From Nilaparvata lugens (Eukaryota; Arthropoda; Insecta; Hemiptera; Delphacidae), in contig NC_052506.1 in the NCBI RefSeq assembly GCF_014356525.2, forward strand, positions 27,960,372-28,024,371: 64,000 bases of DNA, given 5' to 3'. Numbering within the stretch: position 1 is the stretch's first letter; the number at the start of each line of letters is the position of its first letter. The translations under genes and the position numbers were made by a program. The notes beneath the pieces were generated by a model, which saw only the letters and a list, made by a program, of their open reading frames with translations, searched no databases and was not told the DNA's origin. Of this stretch, positions 23,801-35,811 are shown piece by piece.

Positions 23801-24457
23801 CTTCGTCTATTACCTAAACCTCATGAATTAGATTTCGATTTGGCGGAAAAACACTTGTGTAAAGTCGTACGAAAAATTCATTTTTCGAAAGAATTACTGG
23901 AATTGAAAGCTGGGAAAGAATGTACTTCTCATCTTCAACAACTGTCACCCTTTCTTGATCAAGATATTATTCGTGTGGGTGGACGTTTACAAAATTCTGA
24001 GTTGAATTATGACAGCTGTCATCCGATTATATTACCGAAAAATGATCCATTGGTCACGCTTTTGATTGATTATTTTCATGAAAAGCACTGTCACGCTGGA
24101 CCTCATTTATTGGCGTCTATTTTGAGACAAAAATATTGGATTTTATCAGCCCGTGTCCTTATAAGGAGTCATGTACGAAAATGTAACAAGTGTTTTCACT
24201 ATCGTCCCACTCTTACACCGCCGAAAATGGGCAATCTGCCAGCCTGTAGAACTCTGTCGTCTAAACCATTCGTCCAATGTGGAGTTGATTATGGTGGACC
24301 CATTCGAATCACCATGGCCAGGCGTCAGAATCCTTTCATATTTAAATCGTACATTTGTCTTTTTGTCTGTGTGGCAACTAAAGCCGTTCACATTGAATTA
24401 GTTTCGGACTTATCGACCCAAATGTTCTTATCAGCTTTTCGCCGTTTCCTTGCTTGA
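20822..24457 (+). pseudogene. pol: BEL/Pao Gag C-terminus, protease, RT, RNase H and integrase start
   Basis: This 1211-codon frame has no ATG at its start and simply continues Gag. In order: zinc knuckles at about residues 78-140 (CLKCFAPAHRSKDC is one), a protease with RVLVDSASQSHFITR near residue 200, and RT with the active site SDMFMDDLVTSV near residue 608 (an F-M-D-D form of YxDD). RNase H follows, with GFCDASTLGYGGVIY near 781. The integrase zinc site (CHAGPHLLASILRQKYW to CNKC) is near 1085-1120 and its first Asp in CGVDYGGPI near 1152. It ends at a TGA in LLA*RGPCK, a probable CGA-to-TGA transition, with the integrase continuing in frame. Confidence 0.92.
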
Positions 24458-25181
24458 CGAGGTCCTTGTAAGGTCATGTATTCCGATAATGGTACCAACT
24501 TCGTCGGCGCCTATGATGAGCTAATAAAATTGTCACAGATGCTGAACTCCAAGGAATATCAAAACCTGCTCCAGAATGAACTTGCTGATCATAGCATTGA
24601 GTGGAATTTCATCCCGCCAGGTTCACCTCACTTCGGCGGTCTTTGGGAGGCGAATATAAAATCAGTAAAGTCACACCTGTTTCGAGTTATTGGTAACCAG
24701 TTGTTGACTTACGAAGAATTGAACACTGTCTTAGTTCAAATTGAGGCTGTACTTAACTCACGCCCGTTATGTCAAATGAGCGCAGATCCGAGTGAACCCC
24801 TCGCCCTCACACCGGCTCATTTTCTCACTTTGACACCTCTTAAGTACTTCCTATGTTAAATGTGGAAGATCGTCCAATGAATCGATTGGATCGGTTTGAA
24901 TTAGTCAATCAAATGGTTCAGTCTTTCTGGAGTCGTTGGCGCAAAGAATACTTACATGAATTACAAACCGTGTGAAATGGTGTAAGGATTCCACCCCTCT
25001 CACGGTTGGTACAATCGTCCTAGTGGATCAACCAAATGTTGCACCGTTGAAATGGCCTCTGGGGGTGATTGAGGAAGTATTTCCTGGTGCTGACGGTGTC
25101 GTTCGAGTGGCTATGGTGCGGTGCGCCAATGGTCGCTTCAAAAGGCCGGCTACAAAGTTGTATCCGTTGCCTACTCAATAA
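24458..25181 (+). pseudogene. pol: BEL/Pao integrase remainder, frameshifted
   Basis: In the frame of the preceding pol part, MYSDNGTNFVGAYDEL carries the second catalytic Asp and PHFGGLWEANIKS contains the catalytic Glu region. A frameshift near 24850 and another near 24975 separate the C-terminal pieces (MNRLDRFELVNQMVQSF, then TVGTIVLVDQPNVAPLKW). The final part ends at TAA 25179-25181 after the typical RPATKLYPLP tail. Together with the upstream TGA, the integrase cannot be made from this copy. Confidence 0.9.
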
Positions 25182-25313
25182 TTTTCCTTTTGCATTTTTT
25201 GTTTTATTCTCGTTTCGTTTTATTTTTATTTCTTTCGTCGTTTATTCATTGTTTTTTTTTGTTTCTTTGTTCTCTAGCCTTGTCTGAAAATAGCTTTTCA
25301 GCCGGGGGGGGGA

Positions 25314-26007
25314 TGTTGGAGCCAGCTCTAGTTTTCATTTTTCGTTTTTGAATTGGACGCGCGCTCCTCGTTCAGTTCGTATTTCTTTCACTTGAGTGCG
25401 TCGCGCTCACTAGCCGGTAGATTTTTTCTTTCTGTTCAGTCTCGCTTCGTAATAGCTTGCCTCAAGTCGGGAACTGATAATTATTATTCGTCGATCATTC
25501 CCAGAAGAAAATCGTTCTTCAAATTATTATTTTTCGTTAATGTTAAATCGTACACCGTAAACCTACGTTTGGAAGAGTGTTTGCCAAATTCCCTTTAGTT
25601 GAAAGTTTTAAACTATTATTTTTCGATTGGAAAGTTCACCGATCTATAGTCTTTAAAGACATTGTAAATATCTCGTCAGAAATATATGTGCAACGTTATA
25701 TGATGGAAGCCGAATTTACCAACAGTAGATGACAATTAAGCTTGCCTTTTCACCATCCTTGATTCATCTCCTACCTCGGGGACACCTGAATACCTTACCT
25801 GGGAGTTGTAAGCTCAATAATATAAATATTACATTAGGTACTCTGCAGATTTTCGGTGAGTTGTTCTTTTATATATTCATTGCATGTACTTGTTTCTGTA
25901 GAGATATCACTTGTTTCTTTTCTATTCAATACAGTCCACTTTACATCAAAATTATTGATTACCAATTTAAAATCAATATAAATTTCTTAAAGTTGAACCT
26001 TAGAGTA
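25314..26007 (+). repeat. BEL/Pao 3' LTR
   Basis: It starts TGTTGGAGCCAGCTC right after the polypurine tract and ends near CCTTAGAGTA, followed by the duplicated GAAAT. It contains the uninterrupted version of the site that the gypsy hit in the 5' LTR (near 25835-25841). Confidence 0.92.
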
Positions 26008-26235
26008 GAAATCATGAGGGTACGACCACAAGAAAAAGTATTTATAAATCATGACCGTCTTACTATCCGCAACGTCTCATTTGAAATTGATGGAGAAGGA
26101 ACATTGAAATCAGGGAACCAGGACAGGGAGGAAAAATTATGTGATGTTCTCGTAGAGGATGCAGATGCAGTCGTCAATGTGCTGAAGGGAGCTGATCAAT
26201 GTCATAGTGAAGCTGGGAGTGATCAAGGACACTGA
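26008..26235 (+). pseudogene. LINE ORF1, 3' part
   Basis: The frame continues ORF1 from 11378 after the BEL insertion and encodes RVRPQEKVFINHDRLTIRN and a downstream acidic stretch, ending at TGA 26233-26235. ORF2 starts 27 bases later. I do not recognise a zinc knuckle; the segment may be part of a nucleic-acid-binding fold, but that is a guess. Confidence 0.55.
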
Positions 26236-26262
26236 GCCAATGCCATCAGTCAGAAAATAAAG

Positions 26263-29200
26263 ATGAAAAGTGAGATAGATTTTTTAGTTTATAATGTATG
26301 TGGGCTGTTTGGTAAGTTTCTTTTCGATTTTTTTCAATTTCTTAAGAGATTATGATTGTTTCATTTTATTAGAAACATTTGTAGAGAACGGAGATCATTT
26401 TTTCTTTGAAAAGTATCCTTGAAGGATATGATTATGTTTGGGATTTTGCGATAAGGGATTCAAGGTATAGAAGGCCAGAGAAGGGCCAATTAATAGCAGT
26501 TAGAAATGGGTTAAAACATGAAATAGAAAATTTAAATGGTAGAAATGTAGTTATATTATCTGATAAAAATGTGATGATTGTACCAGTTTATCTGAGTGGT
26601 GGGTCAGACAAGGAATGGGAATGGGATTACTGTGTGTTGTATGATTTTATGTTGACACTAGATAATACAGATAACATTATTCTTGTGGGAGATATGAATA
26701 GGCGAGTAGGAGAATCTCAGAATGTACCTTTAGAGTTAACGTTAAATCTCTCAAATATTAATATCTCATGATGGTAACACTAAGGATAAAACTGTTAATA
26801 GGAAGGGGAAAAAGTTAGTGAATTTCTGTGAAGAGTTTAATTTGGCTATTTTAAATGGTAGAACTATAGGTGATGAGGCGGGGGAGCTCACATTCATAGG
26901 AAGTAGAGGGGCATCAGTTATTGATATATGCTGTGTAAGTTTGGAATGCTTGAATTTAGTAAAAAAACTGAATGTTATACCTGTAAGTTTCTCTGACCAC
27001 TTGCCAATATGCATTTGTCTATTGAGTGATTATCGTAATGATAACAAAAATAATTTGATGCCACTTGCTCCAAAGTTATCAGTGAGTTGTCTAAATAATA
27101 CTGGCTTTATGGAAAAGCTGGCTGCTAATTGTAGGAATGTCAAATAATCTCCCTGACAGCATCAATGAGGCCAGCAGTATGTTGAGGCAACTCATTTACA
27201 ACACAGCTAATTTCAAAAATGTCCCCAAATCAATGAGGAATACATTTAAAAAGAACGACTGGTATGAAAGAGAATGTGAGAATATGAGAGCATGCATGTT
27301 CTCATTTCTTAGATTATTCCAGAAAACTAATTCCGTAGACATTAGAGATGACTATGAGCAAATAACAAAAGAATATAAGGCTTTATGTAAAACTAAAAAG
27401 GAATATTACTGGAAAGATTTGAAAAATAAACTTGCCACTGTTAAAGATTCTTAAATGTTTTGGGAGATAGTACACAAACTGAAAGGAATTCAGTCAAAAA
27501 AAATCCTAATATTAGTGCAGATGAGTGGATATATCATTTTAAATGGTTATAAAACACCTGAAAGATCAAGTGGACCAATAATGTATGCTGAACCACTTAT
27601 CAATAGTGATGCGGTTGATAGGATAATTAGTTATGATGAGATAGATATATCCCTGAAAAGGCTTAAAAATGGAAAAACGCCAGGAGAGGATAGGATCCCT
27701 CCTGAATTTTACAAAAAAGCACCATTAGAATTCAAGGAATTGTTGTATGTATTTTTCAACAGAACTTATGATGAGTGTACATCCCCTGAGTCTTTTAATA
27801 AATCAATAATATTTCCCTTACATAAAAAAGGTGATACCAAGAATCCTAATAACTATAGAGCCATATTGTTCACAAATTCCATTTATAAAGTATTTGTAGG
27901 AATACTATTAAAAAGATGGAGGATTGGGTTACAATGAGAAAAATTATCTCCGAGAATCAGGTGGGTTTTAGAGTAGGGTATTCTGCCATAGATAACATTT
28001 TTGTCCTGCATAGCTTGATAAAATATTTCACTACTGTACAGCGTAAAAAATATAGTGTTTTTTCATTGACTTCCTAGCTGCTTATAACTTTATAGACAGA
28101 GAAGCACTGTTCTATAGACTTCTTGAGATAGGAATCTCCAGTAAATTCATAGGAATGATTAGAGCTTTATATAGAAATGCGTCCTCCTCTGTATGGTGTG
28201 AAAACAGGTTAACAAGGAGTATTAGATTTGAGAGCGGATTAAAACAGGTCTGCCTACTCTCTCCAATTTTGTTCTCGATTTTCACGCATGATATTTGTGA
28301 ATGTGTAGGTGGAGGATTGAGGGTGGGGAACTCTAAAATTAATTCCCTTCTTTATGCAGATGATATGTGATATTTTCTGATAATATTAGGGAGTTACAAA
28401 GTATGATGAATAGGCTGCAACAGTACTGTTTTCAATGACTTCTTAGTATTAAACAAAGATAAATCTAAAGCTGCGTACACATATTCGCGCTTCCAACCCG
28501 CACCGAGCACGCTCCTCCCTCGTACCGCCCTCATACCACCATCGAACCACAGTCGCTCCGCCCATGCACCCATCATGAATGTTACGGAAGATGTTAGATC
28601 TTCTCGCGTTCCCTGGTCGAACCGCTCTTGCTTGCCGGTCAATCATCAATCAAGATGGAGTGACGTTCGGTTGAGGAGCAGAGCGAAAGTCTGTACACAC
28701 CTTTAGATTATGTTTTTTAGGAAAAGAGGTAGATTGAGTCAAAATGAAAAATGGTACTATGGTGAGGATCCCATTCAAATTGTAAATGAGTATAAATATC
28801 TAGGGGTTACATTCACTCCCACTTTGTCCCTCAGCAAACATTTTTCAAGTAAGCTAACATCAGCAAGATACAGTATTAATAGTTTATGGTAGAAGTTTAT
28901 AGGCAGCAAAGATGTACTGTTATCCACTAAGTGGAAAGTTTTTGAGACAGTGAATAGAACAACTATCACATATGCTGGTCAGGTGTGGGGGTATCAACAT
29001 AGGGAGGATGTAGAATGTTTCAATAGATTTTTCATGAAACAAATGTTCGGGTTACCGCAGAATACGCCCAACTATATTCTATATTTAGAAAGTGGGAGGG
29101 ATATTATGTAGCTACAGACCCTAAAAATGCATTTCAAATACATATTAAAAGCACTTGCATTACCTGACCATAGATTCCCTAAAATATTAACAAGCTTAGT

Positions 29201-29756
29201 GGTACAGAGTAATAGTGGCTGGTGTAGTAAATGGAAACAATTATTTAATCAATTTAATGAGGGATGGGTGGACCTTATAACTCAGCCAGATTGGTGGGGG
29301 ATGATGTGTGACAATATAATTGATAAAATTCGCTGTACTGTACTGGGAACTTGGTGGGAGAAAGCTTCAAATTCTCAGTTTCATCAAATATATTATATGT
29401 AAAGAACCAATAATGCATTTATGAAAGATTTTTTGAATGACTCAAATAAAAGAAGGATGATTAACATAGTTTTCAGAGTGAGAGGGTCATTATTGCCCTT
29501 GAATTTTAGAGTAGATAGGGGGGAAAACAGCTATATTTGTTCACTATGTAATAGTCAAGAAATTGAAGACATTTATCATTTTATAGGAAAATGTAAGGTG
29601 CTATCAGAGTACTGAGTAAAATGGTTTGGAAGCTCAGAGATAACGGATGAAATGGTTCAAGAGTATTTAAATGGTAAAAACTTGAAAAGTCTAGCAGGAT
29701 ATGTGAATGTAACATTGAGATATAGAAAGCTCCTTGTGGATGAATTTAATTTCTAA
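26263..29756 (+). pseudogene. LINE ORF2: APE endonuclease and reverse transcriptase, decayed
   Basis: ATG 26263 begins MKSEIDFLVYNVCGLFGKF, the endonuclease N-terminus. Further endonuclease landmarks are IILVGDMNRRVGESQ (near 26680) and VSFSDHLPI (near 26990). RT motifs are GKTPGEDRIPPEFYKK (27660), SENQVGFRVGYSAIDN (27950), GLKQVCLLSPILFS (28240) and the active site SLLYADDM (28355). The C-terminal part has a Cys-His motif, ICSLCNSQEIEDIYHFIGKC (29535-29595). The final frame contains one more TGA at 29613 before TAA 29754-29756. Many stops and frame changes make it a pseudogene. A small inverted-repeat element interrupts it at 28465-28706. Confidence 0.85.
28465..28706. mobile_element. MITE-like element inside LINE ORF2
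   Basis: Terminal inverted repeats CTAAAGCTGCGTACA (left) and TGTACACACCTTTAG (right) enclose GC-richer sequence unlike the surrounding LINE. The LINE protein frame (…NKDKSK before, IMFFRKRGRL after) resumes right across it, which shows it is an insertion. The exact target duplication is unclear: AT flanks both ends. Confidence 0.65.
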
Positions 29757-30402
29757 AAATAGCTGTACTATAATAATACTTGTGGATAATAGAAAATAAA
29801 TATGTCATTGTAAATATTGTTCCCAAACCGAAAAACTGTACATATAGATCTGGACATGTATGATTGAGTTCATCAGTTCATTATTGAAGATGATTATTTA
29901 TTTTTCAAATAAGTTCAAATTATCATTGTATCACTTCTTTTCATAAAGAATTATTTGTATGTTCAATTAATAAGTAAGAATAATTTACTTTGCATCAATG
30001 TGTAGTTCATCTCTAGGCCTATAATAATGATTCAGGTTTCTCAAATGAACTGAAAATGATAAGATTCCAAGCATAGATCTACTACTGTGCTATGAGTGAC
30101 TGATATTTAGTGCTAACTTCCCAGTTGCCCTATGAAGTTTATTGAGTGCTATTGCATGACATTGTGCAGCCCATTCACTCTGTAGCCTACTGTGAGAATT
30201 TTGACAAAAACTAGAAGATAAGGATGAGATATAGATTAAATAACTATCAACTCCGGCTGACGGCTTTGGCTATGCCTAAGAATTTTTGGATTATTATGAA
30301 CTATGGTATTGATTGTTGATGAATGATATTGTATTTAATTTTATCTTATCTTGTATTGTTTTTTGAAGTAAAAAATGAATTCTTTATCTATCTATCTATC
30401 TA
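29757..30402 (+). other. LINE 3' UTR and TATC-repeat tail
   Basis: No gene is seen. The sequence ends with an A-rich stretch (GAAGTAAAAAATGAATTC) and a (TATC)n run of about 20 bp, a short-repeat tail as seen in several LINE clades, directly followed by the 16-bp target duplication. Confidence 0.75.
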
Positions 30403-33400
30403 TCTTATCTGTTAATAGTGGAATCCTACAGTGACCTAAAGCTAATGTTCTAATGTTATCACTACAAATATACCTTTTTTCATCTTGACAACTAAGTGCC
30501 TTTCTATTTTGGCAAATTGTTATTACTTTATGTTTTTTTGATCTAATCAAATTCTGTCTTCTGTACACTTCTTTACCTTTGAATAGACAATTTAAATAGT
30601 CTTGTAATGAAATGTATTGATTAGACTTTGGATGTTGAGCTGTTAATTCGTGTGACAATATACATCGGTTTACCCCTTTAGCCTTTTTAATTAGTCCTAC
30701 TTTACTTTCAATCTTTAATTTATCTTCTGTTTCTTCATCAAAATGCTGTTGTTGTTGTTGCTGGTGTTGCTGATTAATTTCGCTATACAATCTACATGCC
30801 CAAAGTTTTGATCATAAACCTAGAAATTGAAAAGGAGCCTTAGAAGCAAATTCATCTTTCATCTTACCAACAACCATACGGTTATGTGTGGAATAACATG
30901 GATAATCTGATGTGTCTAGCCAATATTTTAAATCTTCATTTGTGCACATGTCATGCTACAGATCTTCAGTTTTCAACAGCTAAAACAGACTGTCTGTATC
31001 CTGATACAAGAGTTTGGCATGGGGAACATATATCTTTTTAATTACATCATAATGGAATGAATACATTACTATTTTACTCAAATCTAAAACCATAAAACCA
31101 ATGTAAATAGGGTTGTTTTGCAAAATATTCTCTTTGTGTAGAGTTATAGTGCATAAATGTTTTTCCCAAAAATCAATCATTCTTTGAATGAAGGGCGAGC
31201 AATATATTTCAATAGCATTTTCTTATTATTAATTAACTTTAAACTATTTGTTTCCATAAATTCATACAAGATCAACCGAAAATAACATTGTTGAGTAATT
31301 TGTGGAATTTTTTTTGAAATTTATTCTTAGACTGTTGTCTTAGCTGTGTGTTTAAACTTATGTATGGTTCTAGAAATTTGCTTTGTTCAAAAGAAATGCC
31401 TCTACGAATGTTTGTCAATTTCAATCTGTGTTCTATCACCTGTTTCAATAGTAACATACATAATTTGTGTGATTTGTAAGTGATGTTATGAGACGAGTCT
31501 GATTGGATGGGTGAACTTTTTGATTTCTTGCCAGAAAGGGGAAATCATTGTGTGTGTCGTGTAATTCTACTGGATATTCAATGTAGACTTCCAATAGATA
31601 GCCTACTGTTTGGTCTTCGCTCCAATTTTTCATGTTGGCAACAGCATTGTCTATTTCGTGTTGACTCATCCAAGCAAAACTTTTAAATGGCAAATTTTTT
31701 GACATTGAAAAACCATATAAATTGTTCACATAAAAAAAAACTAGAAAACTGTTGGGTTTTTCGGTATTATAAGGTGCTCCAGTATAGTGATTATTTGCAA
31801 TTGCATGTCTGTGAACACATGTAACTATTCCGCCCCTGATAGAGGATTGGAAAAACACGTACATTGAGTAATCTGTCAAAAGTTCCAACTCACTTTTAGT
31901 ATATTTAAGCATAGCGTCAAAAGAAAAGCCAGGCAGTGTAAAATAGAGAACTGGGTCAAGTTTGAAAATTTCAAGACTAATGTTGCGAAAAGATTCCATT
32001 ATGTCAGCTAGGAGTAGGACATCTGTTTTCAAATATAAGTCACTGTATTGACCAAGTGTGTGACAATTGAAGTGTTTCCAAACCTTATGTGCATGCTGAT
32101 AATCGTCTGCATTTTTTATACTATCACAAAGAGAACTGTAAAATTCTTCTATAGGTGGTAAACTTTCATCATTCATTTCAGCCCAAGAATCACAATATTT
32201 GTATGGGAAAACTCCTTTACGTGATACAAGATGTAAACTTTGATGATCGAAATGTTTCAATGTATGTTTGAGAATACAAGCTATTTGCTTAATAGTTGGT
32301 GACAGCCCAGCAGGCTGTAGCAGATTGGAAGTTAACGAATCCAAACTATCGGGTAAAAATTTGTACTAATCAAGAAATCTGAGATGGAGTCGATTGGACA
32401 ATTGTATAGTAAATGATATATACTTTTCACTTATCTGAGGAATTACTTGTAATTTATCAAAATTATTACTACAAATGGAACCGAGTGCTGAGACAATTAG
32501 GTGGGTATCATAAGATGCTGAATCGTGTAGAAATACTGTGATGTATGTTTGACGTTGTCTTTGTAAGTTACATGCATTGCAAAGAGCAGTCCTGTAGTAT
32601 CCAGTAAGATGGCAATGGCACTTTATCATTTTCGAAAGGCTTTTCGCATGCATCACAAAATTTTGCATCAGAATACATTTGCTCTTGTTCTCTAGTTAAT
32701 GGAAACATTCCAATATTATGTTCATCTATCGATTCTACAACCTGGGTAGCATATTCAGTTGAAGTGGTTAGAAAATGTATGGCAGCATTTTCACCTCTAT
32801 AGAGTATAGGATGTGATGGTAATTTTTGTGATAGAGGCAAGCTGTCCAGTATTTGAGTTTCATCTCTAACAAAGTACAAACAGTAAGGCCAGTTTCACAC
32901 GGGCAGAGACCTCGCTCCTGGAATATCATATTACTGAAGATCATATTTCATATTTTGCAGCCCTCCTGTACTTTCACATGGGGATCTTACGAATAAGCCG
33001 ACAGATCTAACAACTACGCCGCCGTTTGCTCAAAGTTATGACTCATCACTTTTTCTCAAAGTCTAACTTCCTTAAAAATATAGATAGAAGATTTCTGATT
33101 TCGGATTTGGATTCAGCGACCCCAAATTCTTTAAAGCGTAAGTCCCATTTTCAAAAATACCCGAAAACAGGGAGTTATAGCTGTTTTTAATATAGCTTTC
33201 CATTATCATATGATTATATAGTACGTACTAAGATAATAATACTCCTGCCTCACAAAGGGACAGGCAAAGGTTTTAAGAAGTTTTTGAACACCTGAGAAGT
33301 TATACATAAACATTTTAATTTTTAAAAGTTCTAGTTTTCCAAAAAAATATTGAACTATGAAAAGATGAATCCAAATATGAAATCATAAATCATCTCCACT

Positions 33401-35640
33401 CATCACCAATAAAATAGGAGGAAAAGGAATGTTGTACAGTAAAATTCACTGAATTTCAATTGTCATTCACAATCCAATTTATCAGGTTCAAATCATTGAA
33501 TATCACTTTAAATTCCCAGCAATTATTGACTATTTCTTTTTACAATCAGAAAATCTATTATGAACATACAGAATAAACATTGTGCTGATCTGAATCGATC
33601 TATGGTAATAATAGGAATTGAAAGAATAGAAAATGTCATGGCATTCCAAGTAGTGATGTCTGTGTATTAGAACTGCTGAGTTGATAATGCATAGTGAAAA
33701 AAAAGTCATGAATAGCTCAGACCAGCCTGGCCTGTGATGAACCTGTATAAACAATTCATAGAATTCTTAGAATTCATAGGAACGGTAAAAAATCAATTTT
33801 ACGAAAATCTATGTACATGTAACTGGATTTAGAAGATCAATACGATAATGTTCTCTATCACAATTTAATCATAGAATGTTGGGCGATTAATCATAGTGAA
33901 ACGTTGGGCGCAAACCTTCTGCCATGAGGAGACAAATAAATTTATGAAAAGCTTGATAGCTTGAATAGTGATCTGATATTTGTTACACGTTTTTATTCTA
34001 AGACATAATATGCCTTAGACTAATTTTTAATGTTTCTTCAATCGGCAGGAGAACTTTGGTTTTTCAAAGTTATCTTACTCCCTTATTTTGGGGTATTTCA
34101 GAAATCAAGATAAATAACCTACCAAATTCCTACACGAATACAGTGTAAGTTGTATTATAATAGCTACAGTACTTACGTACTGTATAGTACAGTACCTGTT
34201 CGTTTTACCGTATAATTATATGATAATAGAAAGCTTTATTAAAAACAGCCATAACTTCCTTGTTTTCGGATATTTTCGAAAACGGGACTTACGCTTTAAA
34301 GAATTTGGGGTCGCTGAATCCAAATCCGAAATCAGAAATCTTCTATCTATATTTTTAAGGAAGTTAGACTTTGAGAAAAAGTGATGAGTCATACTTTGAG
34401 CAAACGTCGGCATAGTTGTTAGATCTTGCCTCTGCTTGCCTCGAGGGGAAAAGACGTGACAAAACGAGGTTCCTGGATAGGAGTCACCATGTGAAAGACA
34501 CGATTTGACTCAATGTACTTCGACAAAAAAACGAGAACACTGTTCAGTGTTCAAGTTGCACGTCTCCTATCATGTGAAAGAGGCCTAAGACATTACAACA
34601 TGATTATGTTTAGTTTTTGTTGCTTGATTCCCTCTCTTTAACCTCCTCCTAGCAGTGTTATCGATTTCACCCATTGCCTCGGCTTCTCCATTATCACCAT
34701 CATCATCATCATCATCATCAGACTCAGAGTTTGGTGGTGGTTTAACGAGAAGACATTCAAAATCAGCATAACAGATTAGGGACAGTTTATATTTTCTTAA
34801 TGGGTTTTTAAATTCTAAAACTGGTGGTGATCCATCCTCTTGCATTTTAGGCATAGTAACTCTCGTAACTTTTTGTTGAGAACAATATTCTTCATATTCT
34901 TTCATTCGTCTTTCTCCATCTAGACTATGGGTATAATAAGTAAAACATCGTCAACAGATAATTATTTTTCTGTTATGTTTAGTTAGTTGTTTCCTAATAA
35001 GTTTTTCAAAATTAACAATATTAAACAATAGTGAGTTTTGGTTTCTAGGTTTCTACTTTACATGTAGCTACATTGACATCAGTTGCCCCCTCCTCCTCAT
35101 TCCCCTCACTCCGGCCCTCCTCCTCCTCGTCGTCTGCTTTTTCAACAAGCAGTAATAAATCAAAGTGGTCTTGTCTAGTTGTTTTGCTAATTTGACACAG
35201 ATAAATTAGATTTTTATCGTCAATTCTGTACACATTAACAGAAACTGTTGGGTTATCCTTTTTGAATCTATCTAGTTGACAAATTGGGGTTGGAAAATCA
35301 ATGTTATTGAAATTATATAGTTGATTGTCGTGTAACAAACGATAATAACAATTATCAACACGATATTTACAACTTTAATGTGTCGCGCTAGTATCACATA
35401 CATGAAACATTTAGAATCTGTTCGATTCTGTGGGTTTGTAATACAATGTTCAGACAATATACTCTTGGGTAGCTCAATATATGAAGACCCTTCTTGATCT
35501 TTCAATGGTCTGTATTTAATTATTCTTAGCATCAAACCATCAATATTTTGTAATGACCAACCACTGGATTTACCTTGATAATTTGTCTCTTCTATGAGTA
35601 AATTAAAAAATGAATCCCGAATCTGTTCTGGTCGTTATTT
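30403..35640 (-). pseudogene. Polinton protein-primed family B DNA polymerase, heavily broken
   Basis: Reading the minus strand from about 35640: an N-terminal region (LMLRIIKYRPLKDQEGSS, then PICQLDRFKKDNPTVSVNV); exonuclease I motif CYADFECLL (about 34775); exonuclease II HDSASYDTHLI (about 32510); and exonuclease III YSDLYLKTDVLLLAD (about 32030). In polymerase motif A the position of the catalytic Asp is Tyr (FFYVNNLYGFSM, about 31700). Motif B is KKFHKLLNNVIFG (about 31280) and motif C YQDTDSLF (about 30985) is intact. The C-terminal DNIRTLALGHCRIPLL reaches the LINE junction and continues at 7403. Frameshifts lie near 35330, 35040, 32370, 31455 and 31200, and an acidic low-complexity insertion (34690-34720) is present. 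A MITE splits it at 32887-34585. The enzyme would replicate the element from its termini. Confidence 0.92.
32884..34588. mobile_element. PIF/Harbinger-like non-autonomous element in the polymerase gene
   Basis: TAA occurs on both sides (32884-32886 and 34586-34588), the three-base target duplication of PIF/Harbinger. The ends begin GGCCAGTTTCACACGGG and, in reverse complement, GGCCTCTTTCACATG. Inside, 33005-33230 and 34200-34425 form long subterminal inverted repeats (shared core GACTTACGCTTTAAAG on the right, near reverse complement on the left). The central 970 bp shows no transposase. Deleting the element and one TAA leaves the polymerase frame uninterrupted, which confirms the boundaries. 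Length without the duplication is 1699 bp. Confidence 0.82.
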
Positions 35641-35645
35641 GTTTT

Positions 35646-35811
35646 TGATTGTTCACAACAGACAGAAATGCTGAAAACCGGGAGTGTGGACATAAGAGTT
35701 GATTTTGAAGCAAATGAAAATATACCAGAATCTACATGTGCCTATTATCTCATGATCTACAATGTAATTAAGGAGTATCGACCCTTGACCGGAACAGTTC
35801 AACCAGTCTAA
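35646..35811 (+). pseudogene. C-terminal remnant of a Polinton capsid-like protein
   Basis: An open frame ending at TAA 35809-35811 encodes TEMLKTGSVDIRVDFEANEN, then AYYLMIYNVIKEYRPLTG. Such a beta-rich ending resembles the C-termini of Polinton virion-type (jelly-roll) proteins, but I rely on general resemblance only. The N-terminal several hundred residues are absent: immediately upstream lies the start of the oppositely oriented DNA polymerase. A polyadenylation-like AATAAA follows near 35987. The junction looks like a deletion. Confidence 0.4.

Larger units (their letters stand above)
11379..26007 (+). mobile_element. BEL/Pao LTR retrotransposon, with a gypsy element in its 5' LTR
   Basis: LTRs starting TGTTGGAGCCAGCTC are at 11379 (interrupted) and 25314-26007. 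The internal part carries Gag, protease, reverse transcriptase, RNase H and integrase in the BEL/Pao order. The polypurine tract GCCGGGGGGGGGA lies just before the 3' LTR. Corrected for the nested gypsy (11907-19528 plus duplication) the element is about 7 kb. The two LTRs differ by at least one base in a T run (11585 region versus 25531 region) and possibly at the last base, so the insertion is young, although the coding part has several frame breaks. Confidence 0.9.
7404..30402 (+). mobile_element. Near full-length APE-type LINE (non-LTR retrotransposon), split by BEL
   Basis: The element is bounded by a 16-bp duplication and ends in a (TATC)n tail at about 30384-30402, after an A-rich stretch. 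Removing the BEL/Pao insertion (11379-26007 plus one GAAAT) leaves about 8.4 kb: a leader of about 3.6 kb with tandem repeats, ORF1, ORF2 with APE endonuclease and reverse transcriptase, and a 3' UTR. The reading frames carry several stops and frameshifts, so this copy is dead. The clade cannot be named by eye; an APE domain plus a C-terminal Cys-His motif fits the I/Jockey-type lineages. Confidence 0.85.
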
